Shown here: piece after piece, positions 33,236 to 41,585 of the stretch
Numbering within the stretch: the first letter of the stretch is position 1
Layout: each line of letters begins with the position of its first letter
Origin: Vicingaceae bacterium
GTDB lineage: Bacteria; Bacteroidota; Bacteroidia; Flavobacteriales_E; Vicingaceae
Direction of reading: 5' to 3'
DNA length: 41,585 bases
NCBI GenBank assembly: GCA_026003395.1
Contig: BPHE01000017.1
Location: forward strand, 1 to 41,585
The notes under the pieces: generated by a model
Seen by the model: only the letters and a program-made list of their open reading frames with translations
Told to the model about the DNA's origin: nothing
Database searches by the model: none
Made by a program: the position numbers and the translations under genes

Positions 33236-34552
33236 TCATATCAACATCCCGGCAATAACAGCCGTTAATAATGATGCAACTGTTCCTCCCAAGAGTGCCT
33301 TAAATCCCAATTGCGACAATAGAGTGCGTTGATTTGGCGCTAAACTTCCAATGCCTCCGATTTGAATGCCTATTGAAGCAAAATTTGCAAAACCACATAA
33401 AACATACGTTGCCATGACTAAAGATTTTTTATGGACAAATATGTTTTGTGCCTTCATCGATCCTAATGATACGTAAGCATAAAACTCATTCAAAATGGTT
33501 TTCTCACCCAAAAGTTGACCTACCAACAAAATATCCTCAGAAGGCACCCCTATCAACCAAACAATTGGTGCTCCTATGACACCCAAAATCATTTGAAAAC
33601 TCAATTTATCGTATGATGTATACTCTTTGATGAGGCCATTCAATCCGGTATATTTTCCGACAATATCGCCCAATAAAAAATTGCCCAGATAGATTAATGC
33701 AATAAATACCAATAACATCCCGGCTACATTCACAGCCAGTTTAATTCCGTCTGTTGTGCCGTTGGCGATGGCTTCAAGTGCATTCCGTCCGATTTTTTCT
33801 TCGCTTATTATCAGTTTATCTGACACATCGGCTGTCTGTGGCACCAAAAGTTTTGCAGCTATAATGGCTGCCGGTGCATTCATAACGGATGCAGCCAATA
33901 AATGTTTGGCATAAAACAATTGTTCTGCCGGGTCATTGCCTCCAAGAAACTTTACGTAAGATGCAAGCACCCCACCGGCTATGGTTGCCATGCCGCCGGT
34001 CATCAAGCACATAATTTCCGAACGGTTCATGCTGTGCAAATATGGCTTGACCAATAATGGTGCTTCTGTTTGCCCAAGAAAAATATTACCGGCTGCCGAC
34101 AAGGCCTCAGCTCCACTGATTCGCATAAAAAACCTCATCAGCCAAGCAAATGCTTGAACGATTTTTTGTAAGATGCCCAAAAAATACAACAAGCTAGTTA
34201 GAGCTGAAAAATAAATCAATGTAGGTAAAATAATGAAAAGGAAATTTTTCAACGGAGATTCTACCAACCCCGAATCAAAACTCCTGATCAGAAATTCTAT
34301 CCCGAAATTGGCAAAAGATATTACTTTCAAAAAAAACTTGCCGGCTTGTTCAAAAAGATGTTGAACAACCGGCACTTTAAAAATCAACAAAGCCAAAATA
34401 AACTGAAGCAGAAGTCCTTTTAAAATCAGTTTCCAATCAACTGCACGTTTATTTTCACTAAACAACCAAAGGATTCCTACTAAAAATGCCAGCCCAATTG
34501 TCCCTCTTCCTATTGATTCAAATGAAATGCTATTAAGATAATGGCAAGGCAT
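33236..34552 (-). CDS. nupC: Concentrative (ion-coupled) nucleoside transporter, NupC/CNT family
   Basis: 438-residue inner-membrane carrier that imports nucleosides with Na+ or H+. Family signatures are FLGQTEAPLLVKPYL (about 157-172), GGMATIAGGVLASYV (about 186-200), NAPAAIIAAKLLVPQT (about 224-240) and the C-terminal ANFASIGIQIGGIGSLAPNQR. In the same host as Na+-NQR, sodium coupling is plausible but not proven. It is the last gene of the etfB-etfA-nuclease operon, 10 bases after its neighbour; the functional link is not obvious. Confidence 0.93.
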   Translation of the reverse strand: MPCHYLNSISFESIGRGTIGLAFLVGILWLFSENKRAVDWKLILKGLLLQFILALLIFKVPVVQHLFEQAGKFFLKVISFANFGIEFLIRSFDSGLVESPLKNFLFIILPTLIYFSALTSLLYFLGILQKIVQAFAWLMRFFMRISGAEALSAAGNIFLGQTEAPLLVKPYLHSMNRSEIMCLMTGGMATIAGGVLASYVKFLGGNDPAEQLFYAKHLLAASVMNAPAAIIAAKLLVPQTADVSDKLIISEEKIGRNALEAIANGTTDGIKLAVNVAGMLLVFIALIYLGNFLLGDIVGKYTGLNGLIKEYTSYDKLSFQMILGVIGAPIVWLIGVPSEDILLVGQLLGEKTILNEFYAYVSLGSMKAQNIFVHKKSLVMATYVLCGFANFASIGIQIGGIGSLAPNQRTLLSQLGFKALLGGTVASLLTAVIAGMLI

Positions 34553-34562
34553 TTTGATTATT

Positions 34563-35153
34563 CTATTTATTTTTGCGGCTGTCTATTTCTTTTTTGATTA
34601 TTGCCGCTTCTTCAAAATTTTCGGCTTCAATGGCCTTTTGTAGCAATATATTCAGTTCTTCTATAGACAGTTTGGAATAATCAAGTGGTTCATCCGGTTT
34701 TTTTTCTTTAGTTTCTTCTTGAATTGGTTCCGGTTGATTGGATTCCTGCACAATTATACCGGCCATATCCAAAATTTTTTCATAGGTATAAATAGGAACT
34801 TCAAATCTTATAGCCAATGCCACAGCGTCTGATGTACGGGAATCTATTTCTTTTACTTCGCCGTTTTGTTCCATAATCAACTTGGCATAAAATATCCCTT
34901 CGTGCAAATTATGGATAATAACTTCTTTTAACTGAATGCCAAATTCAATGCAAACGATTTTAAAAAGGTCATGGGTCAATGGTCTTCCGGGTTTGATTTT
35001 TTCAAGGTGTAAGGCAATTGCCTGAGCTTCGTTGGCTCCAATGATTATGGGCAATTTTTTGATGCCGCCTTTTTCGCTTAATATCAATGCATAAGCGCTG
35101 CTTTGCGATCTGCTGTAGGATATACCGGTAATTTCCAGTTCTACCTTTTTCAT
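34563..35153 (-). CDS. Bifunctional nuclease family protein (DUF151) with C-terminal UVR motif
   Basis: 196 residues. Residues 1-125 match the bifunctional nuclease/DUF151 family (PIIIGANEAQAIALHLE, RPLTHDLFK, SRTSDAVALAIRFEVPIYTYE). An acidic, low-complexity linker (about 133-158) leads to a UVR motif at the C-terminus (LNILLQKAIEAENFEEAAII), the UvrB/UvrC-type protein-contact helix pair. Related plant and bacterial members cleave DNA or RNA, but the physiological role in Bacteroidota is not established. Lies 14 bases after etfA and 10 before nupC. Confidence 0.9.
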   Translation of the reverse strand: MKKVELEITGISYSRSQSSAYALILSEKGGIKKLPIIIGANEAQAIALHLEKIKPGRPLTHDLFKIVCIEFGIQLKEVIIHNLHEGIFYAKLIMEQNGEVKEIDSRTSDAVALAIRFEVPIYTYEKILDMAGIIVQESNQPEPIQEETKEKKPDEPLDYSKLSIEELNILLQKAIEAENFEEAAIIKKEIDSRKNK

Positions 35154-35167
35154 TTTTCATTAAGTCA

Positions 35168-36145
35168 TTAAGCGTGTTGAGATTTCCATTGTTTATATGA
35201 CTCGATCAATTTTGGAACCACTTGAAAAGCATCCCCAACAATTCCATAATCGGCTGCTTTGAAAAATGGTGCTTCAGGATCAGTATTGATCACCACTATG
35301 ACTTTACTTCCGTTCACCCCTGCCAAATGTTGTATAGCTCCCGAAATACCGATTGCAATATACAAGTTTGGTCTTATGGCTGTTCCTGTTTGACCGACAT
35401 GCTCATGATGTGGCCTCCAGCCTGCATCGGCAACCGGACGTGAACATGCCGTGGCTGCACCCAACAATTCGGCCAATTCTTCTATCATTTTCCAATTTTC
35501 GGGTCCTTTTAACCCTCTTCCTGCAGACACTACAATATCCGCCTCGGTTAAAGATACCTTTCCGATAACTTTTTTAACCTCTTTTACTTTTACTTTTCTC
35601 ACAGATTCGTCCACAGAAAGCGACACCTGTTCTACCTGCACAGTGGCTTCTTTTTTTGTTTTTCCATATGCATTGGGCAACAATGCGATTATTTTAACAG
35701 GTGTTTTAATTTTTACATAGGCCAATGCTTTACCTGAAAATACATTTCTTTTGACAATACATTCATCTCCGTTGATTTCAGGCAATGCAACCGCGGTGGT
35801 AACCAATCCCGCTTTCATATATACTGACAAAAAAGGAGCTATGGACTTTCCCGTATAATCGTGCGATAACAAAACATATTCTGCCGAAACTTGTTTTGCT
35901 GCTTCATGAACTGCTTTGGCATACAATGTTGCATCAAAATCCTTGTAAAATCCGGCATTGTGCTGCATAACCTTACTCAACCCGTATTGCCCTATTTGGT
36001 CAATATTTTCGGCATTACCAAGCACAAGACCCGTAACGGGCAATCCGGTTTTTTCCCCTAATGCCACAGCATAACTTGCTATCTCGTATGCACTTTTGTC
36101 AAGTTTATTGTCATGAGTACCTAAATATACCAATATCGCTGACAT
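35168..36145 (-). CDS. etfA: Electron transfer flavoprotein, alpha subunit
   Basis: 325 residues. Carries FAD of the ETF heterodimer, which takes electrons from acyl-CoA dehydrogenases. The C-terminal FAD domain is clear: SAGRGLKGPENW, CSRPVADAGW, VGQTGTAIRPNLYIAIGISGAIQH and DYGIVGD. Thirty-one bases after etfB. With icmF nearby, fits fatty and branched-chain acyl-CoA oxidation feeding the quinone pool. Confidence 0.96.
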   Translation of the reverse strand: MSAILVYLGTHDNKLDKSAYEIASYAVALGEKTGLPVTGLVLGNAENIDQIGQYGLSKVMQHNAGFYKDFDATLYAKAVHEAAKQVSAEYVLLSHDYTGKSIAPFLSVYMKAGLVTTAVALPEINGDECIVKRNVFSGKALAYVKIKTPVKIIALLPNAYGKTKKEATVQVEQVSLSVDESVRKVKVKEVKKVIGKVSLTEADIVVSAGRGLKGPENWKMIEELAELLGAATACSRPVADAGWRPHHEHVGQTGTAIRPNLYIAIGISGAIQHLAGVNGSKVIVVINTDPEAPFFKAADYGIVGDAFQVVPKLIESYKQWKSQHA

Positions 36146-36176
36146 AACTAATGAATTTTAAAATTAAACATTAAAT

Positions 36177-36917
36177 TTAAATAACTTTTGCTTCGTTGTG
36201 TAACAAATCCCAGAGTTGTCCCGGATTTTCCGGATCAATATATTTACATTCTTTTTTCTTTTCGGGCACTTCAAATTTCACATATTCAGTTAGTTCTTCC
36301 GATTCAAAGGGATCAACTACTAGGAGCGGTTTAGTCCTTGCAGCCATGATACCTCTCATATTGGGAATTCTTGCTTCGGCCATTCCTTTTGATGCCGAGA
36401 CCACAAAAGGACCGCTCACCTCCACAACTTCTTTCCCTCCCTGTATTTCACGTTCGATAGTAGCCACACCATCTTTAAAATCTAACTTTGTAGCATAAGA
36501 CACAAAAGGCAAATCCAAAAGGCCCGCAATCATTCCTCCGATCTGAGAACCATTGTAATCTATTGTTTCCTTGCCACAAAAAATTATGTCATAGCCCTTG
36601 TCCTTTGCAAACGATGCAATCTGATTGGCCACATAAAAAGAGTCCTTATCCGGAGCATTAATCCTTACAGCATCATCGGCACCTATAGCCAGTGCTTTTC
36701 TGATAGTAGGCTCATTGGCAGCCGGCCCCACATGAATTACAGTCACCGAGCCACCCAACGACTCTTTCAACTCCAACGCCCGAACTAATGCATACCATTC
36801 ATCGTAAGGATTCATGATAAACTGAACTCCTGTTTCGTCAAACTTCGTATTATTGTCTTTAAAAGAAATTTTTGCCGTAGTATCCGGCACATTGGCGATA
36901 CACACTAATAATTTCAT
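36177..36917 (-). CDS. etfB: Electron transfer flavoprotein, beta subunit
   Basis: 246 residues. AMP-binding partner of EtfA. The start MKLLVCIANVPDTTAKI, MNPYDEWYALVRALELKE (with Trp where Asn or Glu-rich variants are common), GADDAVRIN and CGKETIDYNGSQIGGMIAGLL are family signatures. First gene of the operon etfB-etfA-nuclease-nupC. Confidence 0.96.
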   Translation of the reverse strand: MKLLVCIANVPDTTAKISFKDNNTKFDETGVQFIMNPYDEWYALVRALELKESLGGSVTVIHVGPAANEPTIRKALAIGADDAVRINAPDKDSFYVANQIASFAKDKGYDIIFCGKETIDYNGSQIGGMIAGLLDLPFVSYATKLDFKDGVATIEREIQGGKEVVEVSGPFVVSASKGMAEARIPNMRGIMAARTKPLLVVDPFESEELTEYVKFEVPEKKKECKYIDPENPGQLWDLLHNEAKVI

Positions 36918-36945
36918 CTTTTGTAATTTTTAATTCAACGAATTG

Positions 36946-36953
36946 CAAAACTA
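36946..36953 (-). promoter_or_regulatory. -7-like box before etfB
   Basis: Minus-strand TAGTTTTG (TAnnTTTG), 28 bases before the etfB ATG, in the 265-base divergent region shared with the plus-strand exporter operon. The nearest TTG upstream is 25 bases away, too far for a normal -33. Confidence 0.38.
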
Positions 36954-37182
36954 AACAAAAAAATCTGTTGAATAAAAACAATTTTTATGCATAAATTATT
37001 CCCGGCGCTTTTACCCTTGCTTTGGTATAATTTCCCTACACGTTTCCCGCTTTAAATGTTATATTTTACAGGAATTCATCTTTGATCGAAATAAAAATAC
37101 ATTATTTTACATTCTTTAAAGGTTATTTGAAAAATCAAAATATTTAGTTTTTTTGAATTTCATTTTATTTGCAAAAAAATAA

Positions 37183-38874
37183 ATGGAACACATTTCCCCA
37201 AATAATCAATCATTTTTAGACATTATACTTGGAGTATTCCGCAATTACCGTAAAGAAATATTGCAGATTTACGGCTTGGGCTTGTTGTATGCCATACTCT
37301 CATTCATTTTTCCGGTAAGCGTTCAATTATTGATTAACTTCATACAAGGCGCTTATTATTCTGTTTCACTTTACATGATTATCTCATTGGCAACCATTGC
37401 ACTGATTTTTGCTGCCATTTTGCAAATACACCAATTCAGAATTATCGAATACATCGAACAAAAACTTTTTCACCGTTATAGTTTTGAATTTGTCAGAAAA
37501 TTCCCCTTGCTAGATTATATTTCGGTGATGTATAAAATTCCAAGAGATATGGCCAACCGTTTTTTTGATATGGTCAGTATCCAAAAATCCGTCCAAAAAA
37601 TTCTTATCGATTTTTCCTTTACCTCAATCCAGATTGTCTTAGGTTTCATCATATTGATTTTTTATCATCCGGTTTTTTTGGGTCTTTTGCTTATCATTTC
37701 TTTGATTCTGTATATTGCTTTTAAATTGACCTTTTATCAAGGACTGGATTTAGGTCTTCGCTATTCAAAGTATAAATATGATATCTCCTTTTGGATTGAA
37801 GAAGTGAGCGAAGATTTTATTGCTTACAAATTGGCAGGCAGAACCGACCATCATTTTAAAACGCTCGACGAATTGATGAACCGATATTTGAAAATGAAAA
37901 ATGGTTATTATGACATTTTAGAACAACAATATATTGTATTTAATACCATCAAAATCATTTCCATACTTTTTTTTCTCATTGCCGGAAGTGTTCTGGTTAT
38001 CGAACAAAAAATGAATCTTGGAGAATTTGTGGCTTCCGAAATTATCATCAGTTTGCTTATTTCATCGTTTGATAAAGTGATTATATTGATGCGTACGATT
38101 TATGAATTGATCGTTTCTTATCATAAAATCAATGAAGTATTGGCCGAAAAAGAGGAAGATATTAGCTCTACTTTGAACATAGTAGATAACTTTGATGAAG
38201 GCATCGAAATAAATTTCAGAAACGTTACTGTAAAAGACCAAGAAAACAAGATTATTCTCGATGATATAGATTTGCATATCAAATCAAACGAAAAAATTCT
38301 CATCGTTGGTGACGACTTCAATGCCAAAGCTGCCTTTTTGCGTCTTTGCACCACACTGATTCGTCCGAGTGAAGGAGAAATTTACTTCAACCGCAAACCT
38401 TTGATTTCTTACAACATTCAAAATCTGCGCTACCATATAGGATCATTTTTGAACCATGATTATCTTTTCAAAGGAAAGATTATCGATAACATTACCTTAG
38501 GAAGACCTAATACTGATTTAAATTTCATCCTTCATATGGCCGATAAAATCGACTGCATCTCCACCATCAACCGTTTGCCTAAGGGTTTTGATACTGAGAT
38601 TTTATCACATGGTGTAAACTTTTCGGATACCATGGTCAACAAACTGCTTTTTTTAAGAGCCGTATGCATTCAACCAAAGTTGTTGGTGTTCGAAAATCTA
38701 TTATACAACAACCAGGATGACGATATCGAAACTTTTCTAAACATTATCACAGATTCAGCGAATTACCATTGGACTTTGATTTGTTCGTCGAAAAACTCAA
38801 AATACAAAAAATATTTTGACCGAGTTGTTTATTTTAAAGACGGAAAAATTGACCTTATCGAAAAGATCAATTAA
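37183..38874 (+). CDS. ABC exporter-like protein with degenerate, probably inactive, ATPase domain
   Basis: 563 residues. Half-transporter layout: about six membrane helices (residues 25-310; no N-terminal peptidase domain), then a nucleotide-binding domain (about 340-563). The NBD fold is recognisable but the catalytic motifs are lost: Walker A reads GDDFNAKAA (376-384; Gly379, Gly381 and the Ser/Thr replaced, Lys382 kept), the Q-loop Gln is Asn424, the signature LSGGQ is FSDTM (480-484), Walker B Asp-Glu is Glu504-Asn505, and the switch His is Ser536. It is first in an exporter-type operon with HlyD and TolC family genes (three-base gap, then four-base overlap). It may be a non-hydrolysing scaffold, or partner of another ABC protein outside the window. 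No frameshift, so the gene is maintained. Confidence 0.88.
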   Translation: MEHISPNNQSFLDIILGVFRNYRKEILQIYGLGLLYAILSFIFPVSVQLLINFIQGAYYSVSLYMIISLATIALIFAAILQIHQFRIIEYIEQKLFHRYSFEFVRKFPLLDYISVMYKIPRDMANRFFDMVSIQKSVQKILIDFSFTSIQIVLGFIILIFYHPVFLGLLLIISLILYIAFKLTFYQGLDLGLRYSKYKYDISFWIEEVSEDFIAYKLAGRTDHHFKTLDELMNRYLKMKNGYYDILEQQYIVFNTIKIISILFFLIAGSVLVIEQKMNLGEFVASEIIISLLISSFDKVIILMRTIYELIVSYHKINEVLAEKEEDISSTLNIVDNFDEGIEINFRNVTVKDQENKIILDDIDLHIKSNEKILIVGDDFNAKAAFLRLCTTLIRPSEGEIYFNRKPLISYNIQNLRYHIGSFLNHDYLFKGKIIDNITLGRPNTDLNFILHMADKIDCISTINRLPKGFDTEILSHGVNFSDTMVNKLLFLRAVCIQPKLLVFENLLYNNQDDDIETFLNIITDSANYHWTLICSSKNSKYKKYFDRVVYFKDGKIDLIEKIN

Positions 38875-38877
38875 CAT

Positions 38878-40224
38878 ATGACAGAAAATAATCACATATT
38901 TGAAAACTTCTCCTCCTATGCTGCCATTAAAAATATCAGCAATACATTCAGATTTTCAAAAGTTATCAGGATATTTTTGATTTTTATCCTCATTATTCCA
39001 TTTTTACCTTGGACTCAAAATTTTCGCTCTCAAGGATATGTCACTTCTTTGAATCCATCATCCCGTCCGCAAACCATTCAATCGGTCATCGAAGGGCGCA
39101 TAGAAAAATGGTACGTTTCGGAAGGTGAAAAAGTGAAAAAAGGTGATACTATCGTGAAACTTTCAGACATAAAAGTGGAATATTTCGACACATCTCTTGT
39201 CAATCGGGTAAAACAACAAATCGAAGCCAAACGGCAATCTGTGGAAAGTTATCAAAAGAAAATAAACGCATTGAATGATCAAATCAATGCTTTAATAAAA
39301 TTCCGAGATCTCAAAAGAAATCAATTGGTCATAAAGTTGCAACAATTAAAACTCAAGTTGGAAAGCGACAGCCTTGAATATCTCGCTGCTGTTGAGAATC
39401 ACAAAGCTGCCAAAAAACAATACGACCGTATGGTCGATCTCTATCAACAAGGACTTAAATCCCTGACCGATCTTGAAAACCGTAAAGTCAAACTCGCAGA
39501 AGCACAGTCGAAAGAAATTTCTGCTTTCAACAAATATCAAACAACCTTGAACGAATACAAAAACACAGAAATAGAACTTAAAAACCTCGAAAATGAATAC
39601 GCAGAAAAAATCAGCAAGATTGAATCGGACAAGTTTAGCGCAATTTCTGCATTATTTGAAACCGAAAACGAAATCATCAAACTTCAAGTGAACGCCACCA
39701 ATTATAGCATAAGAAATAAAAATTATTTCGTTTTGGCGCCTCAAGATTGCTATATCATGAAAGCTGCCAAACAAGGTATCGGAGAGGTGGTATATCCGGG
39801 CGATCCCCTTGTCAACATAGCCCCCATTGACTATCAAATAGGTGTGGAAATGTATGTTGACCCTCTTGACGTTAATTTGCTCAGCAAGGGAAGCATTATC
39901 CGTATACAGTTTGACGGTTGGCCGGCGCTTGTTTTTTCCGGTTGGCCTACACTTAGTTATGGAACTTATGGCGGCAGGGTGTATTCCATCGACAAGTTTA
40001 TCAGTCCGAATGGCAAGTTCCGTGTACTTGTTGAGCCCGACACTTCCGGGGGTGTTTATTGGCCCGAAAACCTTTATCTTGGCGGAGGGGCCAATTGTAT
40101 TGCCTTGCTTAAAACAGTGCCTCTCGGATATGAAGTATGGCGCCAAATCAATGGTTTTCCACCTGATTTCTACATCAACAATCCGGGTTATTCTCAGGAA
40201 AATGCAAAAAACAAGAAAAAATGA
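38878..40224 (+). CDS. HlyD-family periplasmic adaptor (membrane fusion protein)
   Basis: 448 residues. One N-terminal membrane helix (about 29-44, IRIFLIFILIIPFLPW), a lipoyl half-motif (RIEKWYVSEGEKVKKGDTIVKLSD, given here as residues about 74-97), a long coiled-coil hairpin (about 105-260, many Lys/Glu/Gln heptads), then the second lipoyl half and beta-barrel (about 280-380). It should bridge the inner-membrane exporter and the TolC-type outer-membrane channel. Its stop overlaps the start of the next gene (ATGA). Confidence 0.93.
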   Translation: MTENNHIFENFSSYAAIKNISNTFRFSKVIRIFLIFILIIPFLPWTQNFRSQGYVTSLNPSSRPQTIQSVIEGRIEKWYVSEGEKVKKGDTIVKLSDIKVEYFDTSLVNRVKQQIEAKRQSVESYQKKINALNDQINALIKFRDLKRNQLVIKLQQLKLKLESDSLEYLAAVENHKAAKKQYDRMVDLYQQGLKSLTDLENRKVKLAEAQSKEISAFNKYQTTLNEYKNTEIELKNLENEYAEKISKIESDKFSAISALFETENEIIKLQVNATNYSIRNKNYFVLAPQDCYIMKAAKQGIGEVVYPGDPLVNIAPIDYQIGVEMYVDPLDVNLLSKGSIIRIQFDGWPALVFSGWPTLSYGTYGGRVYSIDKFISPNGKFRVLVEPDTSGGVYWPENLYLGGGANCIALLKTVPLGYEVWRQINGFPPDFYINNPGYSQENAKNKKK

Positions 40225-41585
40225 TTCGCAGGATTATCATATTTGTTTTTTTTTCCTGCTTTTCAAACGTTTGTTTCATCCATGCACAAGCGGTAGCCGA
40301 TACTCTTTACCCTGAAACTTTCCTGCAAATCGTTATGGAATATCATCCTGCCGTAAAAAACGCCATGCTCAACACCTTCGATTATAATGCAGCCAATCTT
40401 CGTAAAGCCCGCGGAATGTTTGACCCCAAAGCCACTTTTGACCTGGAAAATAAGTTTTTTTCCGGAAAAAATTATTTCTTCCGTTACGAAGCCGCCATTA
40501 AACAACCCACCATTACAGGAATCGATTTGTATGCCAAATACAATTTTGCCAACGGTTTTTATTTGGGCAACGAATATACAGTACCTCCCTCAGGACTATA
40601 CTCTATCGGAGCAGAAATTCCATTGATGCAAAACCTTCTCTATGACCAACGTAGATTTCATCTGCAATCGGCAAAGTTGTTGCATCAAAATTCAGGCGTC
40701 TTTTTCAACGACCAATTGATAGAAATTTTATCAAGGTTATATGCAAAATACTGGGATTATGTCGAAAAAGAAAACATCTGGCGGGTTTACCAACAAATCA
40801 CCGACATTTCTTATCAACGCTACCTTAATGTTTTAAAAGCGGTGGCTACCGGAGAATTTGCTCAAATAGACACCCTTGACGCCGGAAATCAATACAACTA
40901 TTTTCTTTTACAAACTCAAAAAGCACAAATAGAATACATGAATGCCCGGCTGGATCTTCTGGCCGACCTGATTGGTTTTACCGACACTCTTTTTGTTGCT
41001 CCGGTTTTCGATTTTCTTCCCGATATTCCTATTTCAACAGACAGCAACCTTTGGCAAAACATCCCGGAATTGAAAATTTATGCCCTTAAACTTGATTTGC
41101 TCAATTTTGAAAAAAAATACAAACAAGAGATGATCAAACCTAAGATCAACATAAGATATAACTTTCTGTTGCAACCATTTGCCAATCAATATGCCTATCC
41201 TTTCGATATGAACAACTATAAGTGGGGAATAGAATTTTCTTATCCATTGCTTTTGAGAAAAGAAAGGGCTGACTTGAAAATCACCAAAATAAAAATTGAT
41301 CAAACCCGCAATGAATATTTTTACAAACAACTGCAATGGCAAAACAAGTTTCGAAGATATACCGGAAATTACTATGCCTACCGTCAACAATTCCGCCAAA
41401 TGACCGAACTTGCCAACCGTTATAAATTGATGTTGGATGCCGAAATTGCCAAATTTCAAGCAGGTGAAGGCAATTTGTTTTATGTCAATACTCGGGAAAT
41501 TTATTATGCCGAAAATAAAATTAAAGCCTATCAATCCGGTTCGAAATATTTTTACTATAAAACCCTTTTGCAAATCTTACAAGAA
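40221..41585 (+). CDS. TolC-family outer-membrane efflux protein, 3' end cut by window
   Basis: The frame is open from the ATG at 40221 (MIRRIIIFVFFSCF) to the window end, 455 codons without a stop, so it is partial. The signal peptide ends near FIHAQ. Periodic long helical segments and paired strands (ETFLQIVMEYHPAVKNAML, LQSAKLLHQNSGVFF, ELANRYKLMLDAEIAKFQAGEGNLF) fit the TolC/OEP fold, including the late FQAGEGNLF segment near the end of the second repeat. It overlaps the HlyD gene by four bases, completing an inner-membrane/adaptor/outer-membrane set. Confidence 0.92.
   Translation, partial: MIRRIIIFVFFSCFSNVCFIHAQAVADTLYPETFLQIVMEYHPAVKNAMLNTFDYNAANLRKARGMFDPKATFDLENKFFSGKNYFFRYEAAIKQPTITGIDLYAKYNFANGFYLGNEYTVPPSGLYSIGAEIPLMQNLLYDQRRFHLQSAKLLHQNSGVFFNDQLIEILSRLYAKYWDYVEKENIWRVYQQITDISYQRYLNVLKAVATGEFAQIDTLDAGNQYNYFLLQTQKAQIEYMNARLDLLADLIGFTDTLFVAPVFDFLPDIPISTDSNLWQNIPELKIYALKLDLLNFEKKYKQEMIKPKINIRYNFLLQPFANQYAYPFDMNNYKWGIEFSYPLLLRKERADLKITKIKIDQTRNEYFYKQLQWQNKFRRYTGNYYAYRQQFRQMTELANRYKLMLDAEIAKFQAGEGNLFYVNTREIYYAENKIKAYQSGSKYFYYKTLLQILQE

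Noticed and set aside
33220-33238. Hairpin ATAAATC-AAA-GATTTAT at the nupC stop as terminator
   Set aside because: It overlaps the stop codon, is A/T only and is not followed by a T run on the minus strand.
41034-41573. 179-residue minus-strand frame at the right edge
   Set aside because: It lies opposite the TolC-family gene, whose plus-strand frame is open from 40221 to the end and has a signal peptide and family features.

Overview
The window looks like a chromosomal segment of a Bacteroidota bacterium. The evidence is type IX secretion (T9SS) substrates with type B C-terminal sorting domains, PorP/SprF partner proteins, a Na+-translocating NADH:quinone oxidoreductase operon, a fused B12-dependent acyl-CoA mutase of the IcmF type, and TAnnTTTG promoter boxes just upstream of most operon-leading genes. 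I cannot name a genus. Everything up to about 36.9 kb is on the minus strand; the last 4.4 kb is a plus-strand operon that runs off the right edge.

Layout. 55-2578: kdsB (LPS Kdo activation) behind an orphan oligopeptide-type binding lipoprotein. 2649-21742: a 19 kb surface-protein island. Three consecutive three-gene cassettes each read small secreted protein -> large type B CTD surface protein -> PorP/SprF protein. They are followed downstream by a TPR/PD40-propeller protein, and preceded upstream by another large propeller protein with a type B sorting domain. Two cassettes are near-identical 4.53 kb tandem duplicates. The third shares the C-terminal third of the large protein and the whole PorP gene but carries a different N-terminal region and a different small leader gene. 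21784-23303: trigger factor with its terminator and a tRNA-Leu(TAG). 23395-26862: icmF. 27183-33118: the complete nqrABCDEF operon. 33236-36917: etfB-etfA-bifunctional nuclease-nupC operon. 37183-41585: an ABC exporter-like protein, a HlyD-family adaptor and a TolC-family protein (cut by the window end), with tight or overlapping junctions.

How the parts work together. The T9SS would carry the large proteins across the outer membrane; the adjacent PorP/SprF proteins are probably their dedicated outer-membrane partners. Nqr couples NADH oxidation to a sodium gradient that the CNT-type nucleoside carrier could use. ETF would accept electrons from acyl-CoA dehydrogenases, and IcmF rearranges branched or linear acyl-CoAs, so the central part looks like acyl/amino-acid catabolism feeding respiration.

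The most interesting points are: (i) the cassette array, with homogenised sorting/PorP modules and exchangeable exposed parts, showing mosaic variants that suggest gene conversion; (ii) the same apparent one-base frameshift in the signal peptide of both duplicated surface proteins, plus a G8 tract in each; (iii) an ABC exporter whose ATPase motifs are all degenerate although it sits in an intact-looking exporter operon; (iv) an IcmF with a Tyr where isobutyryl-CoA mutases are expected to have Phe.
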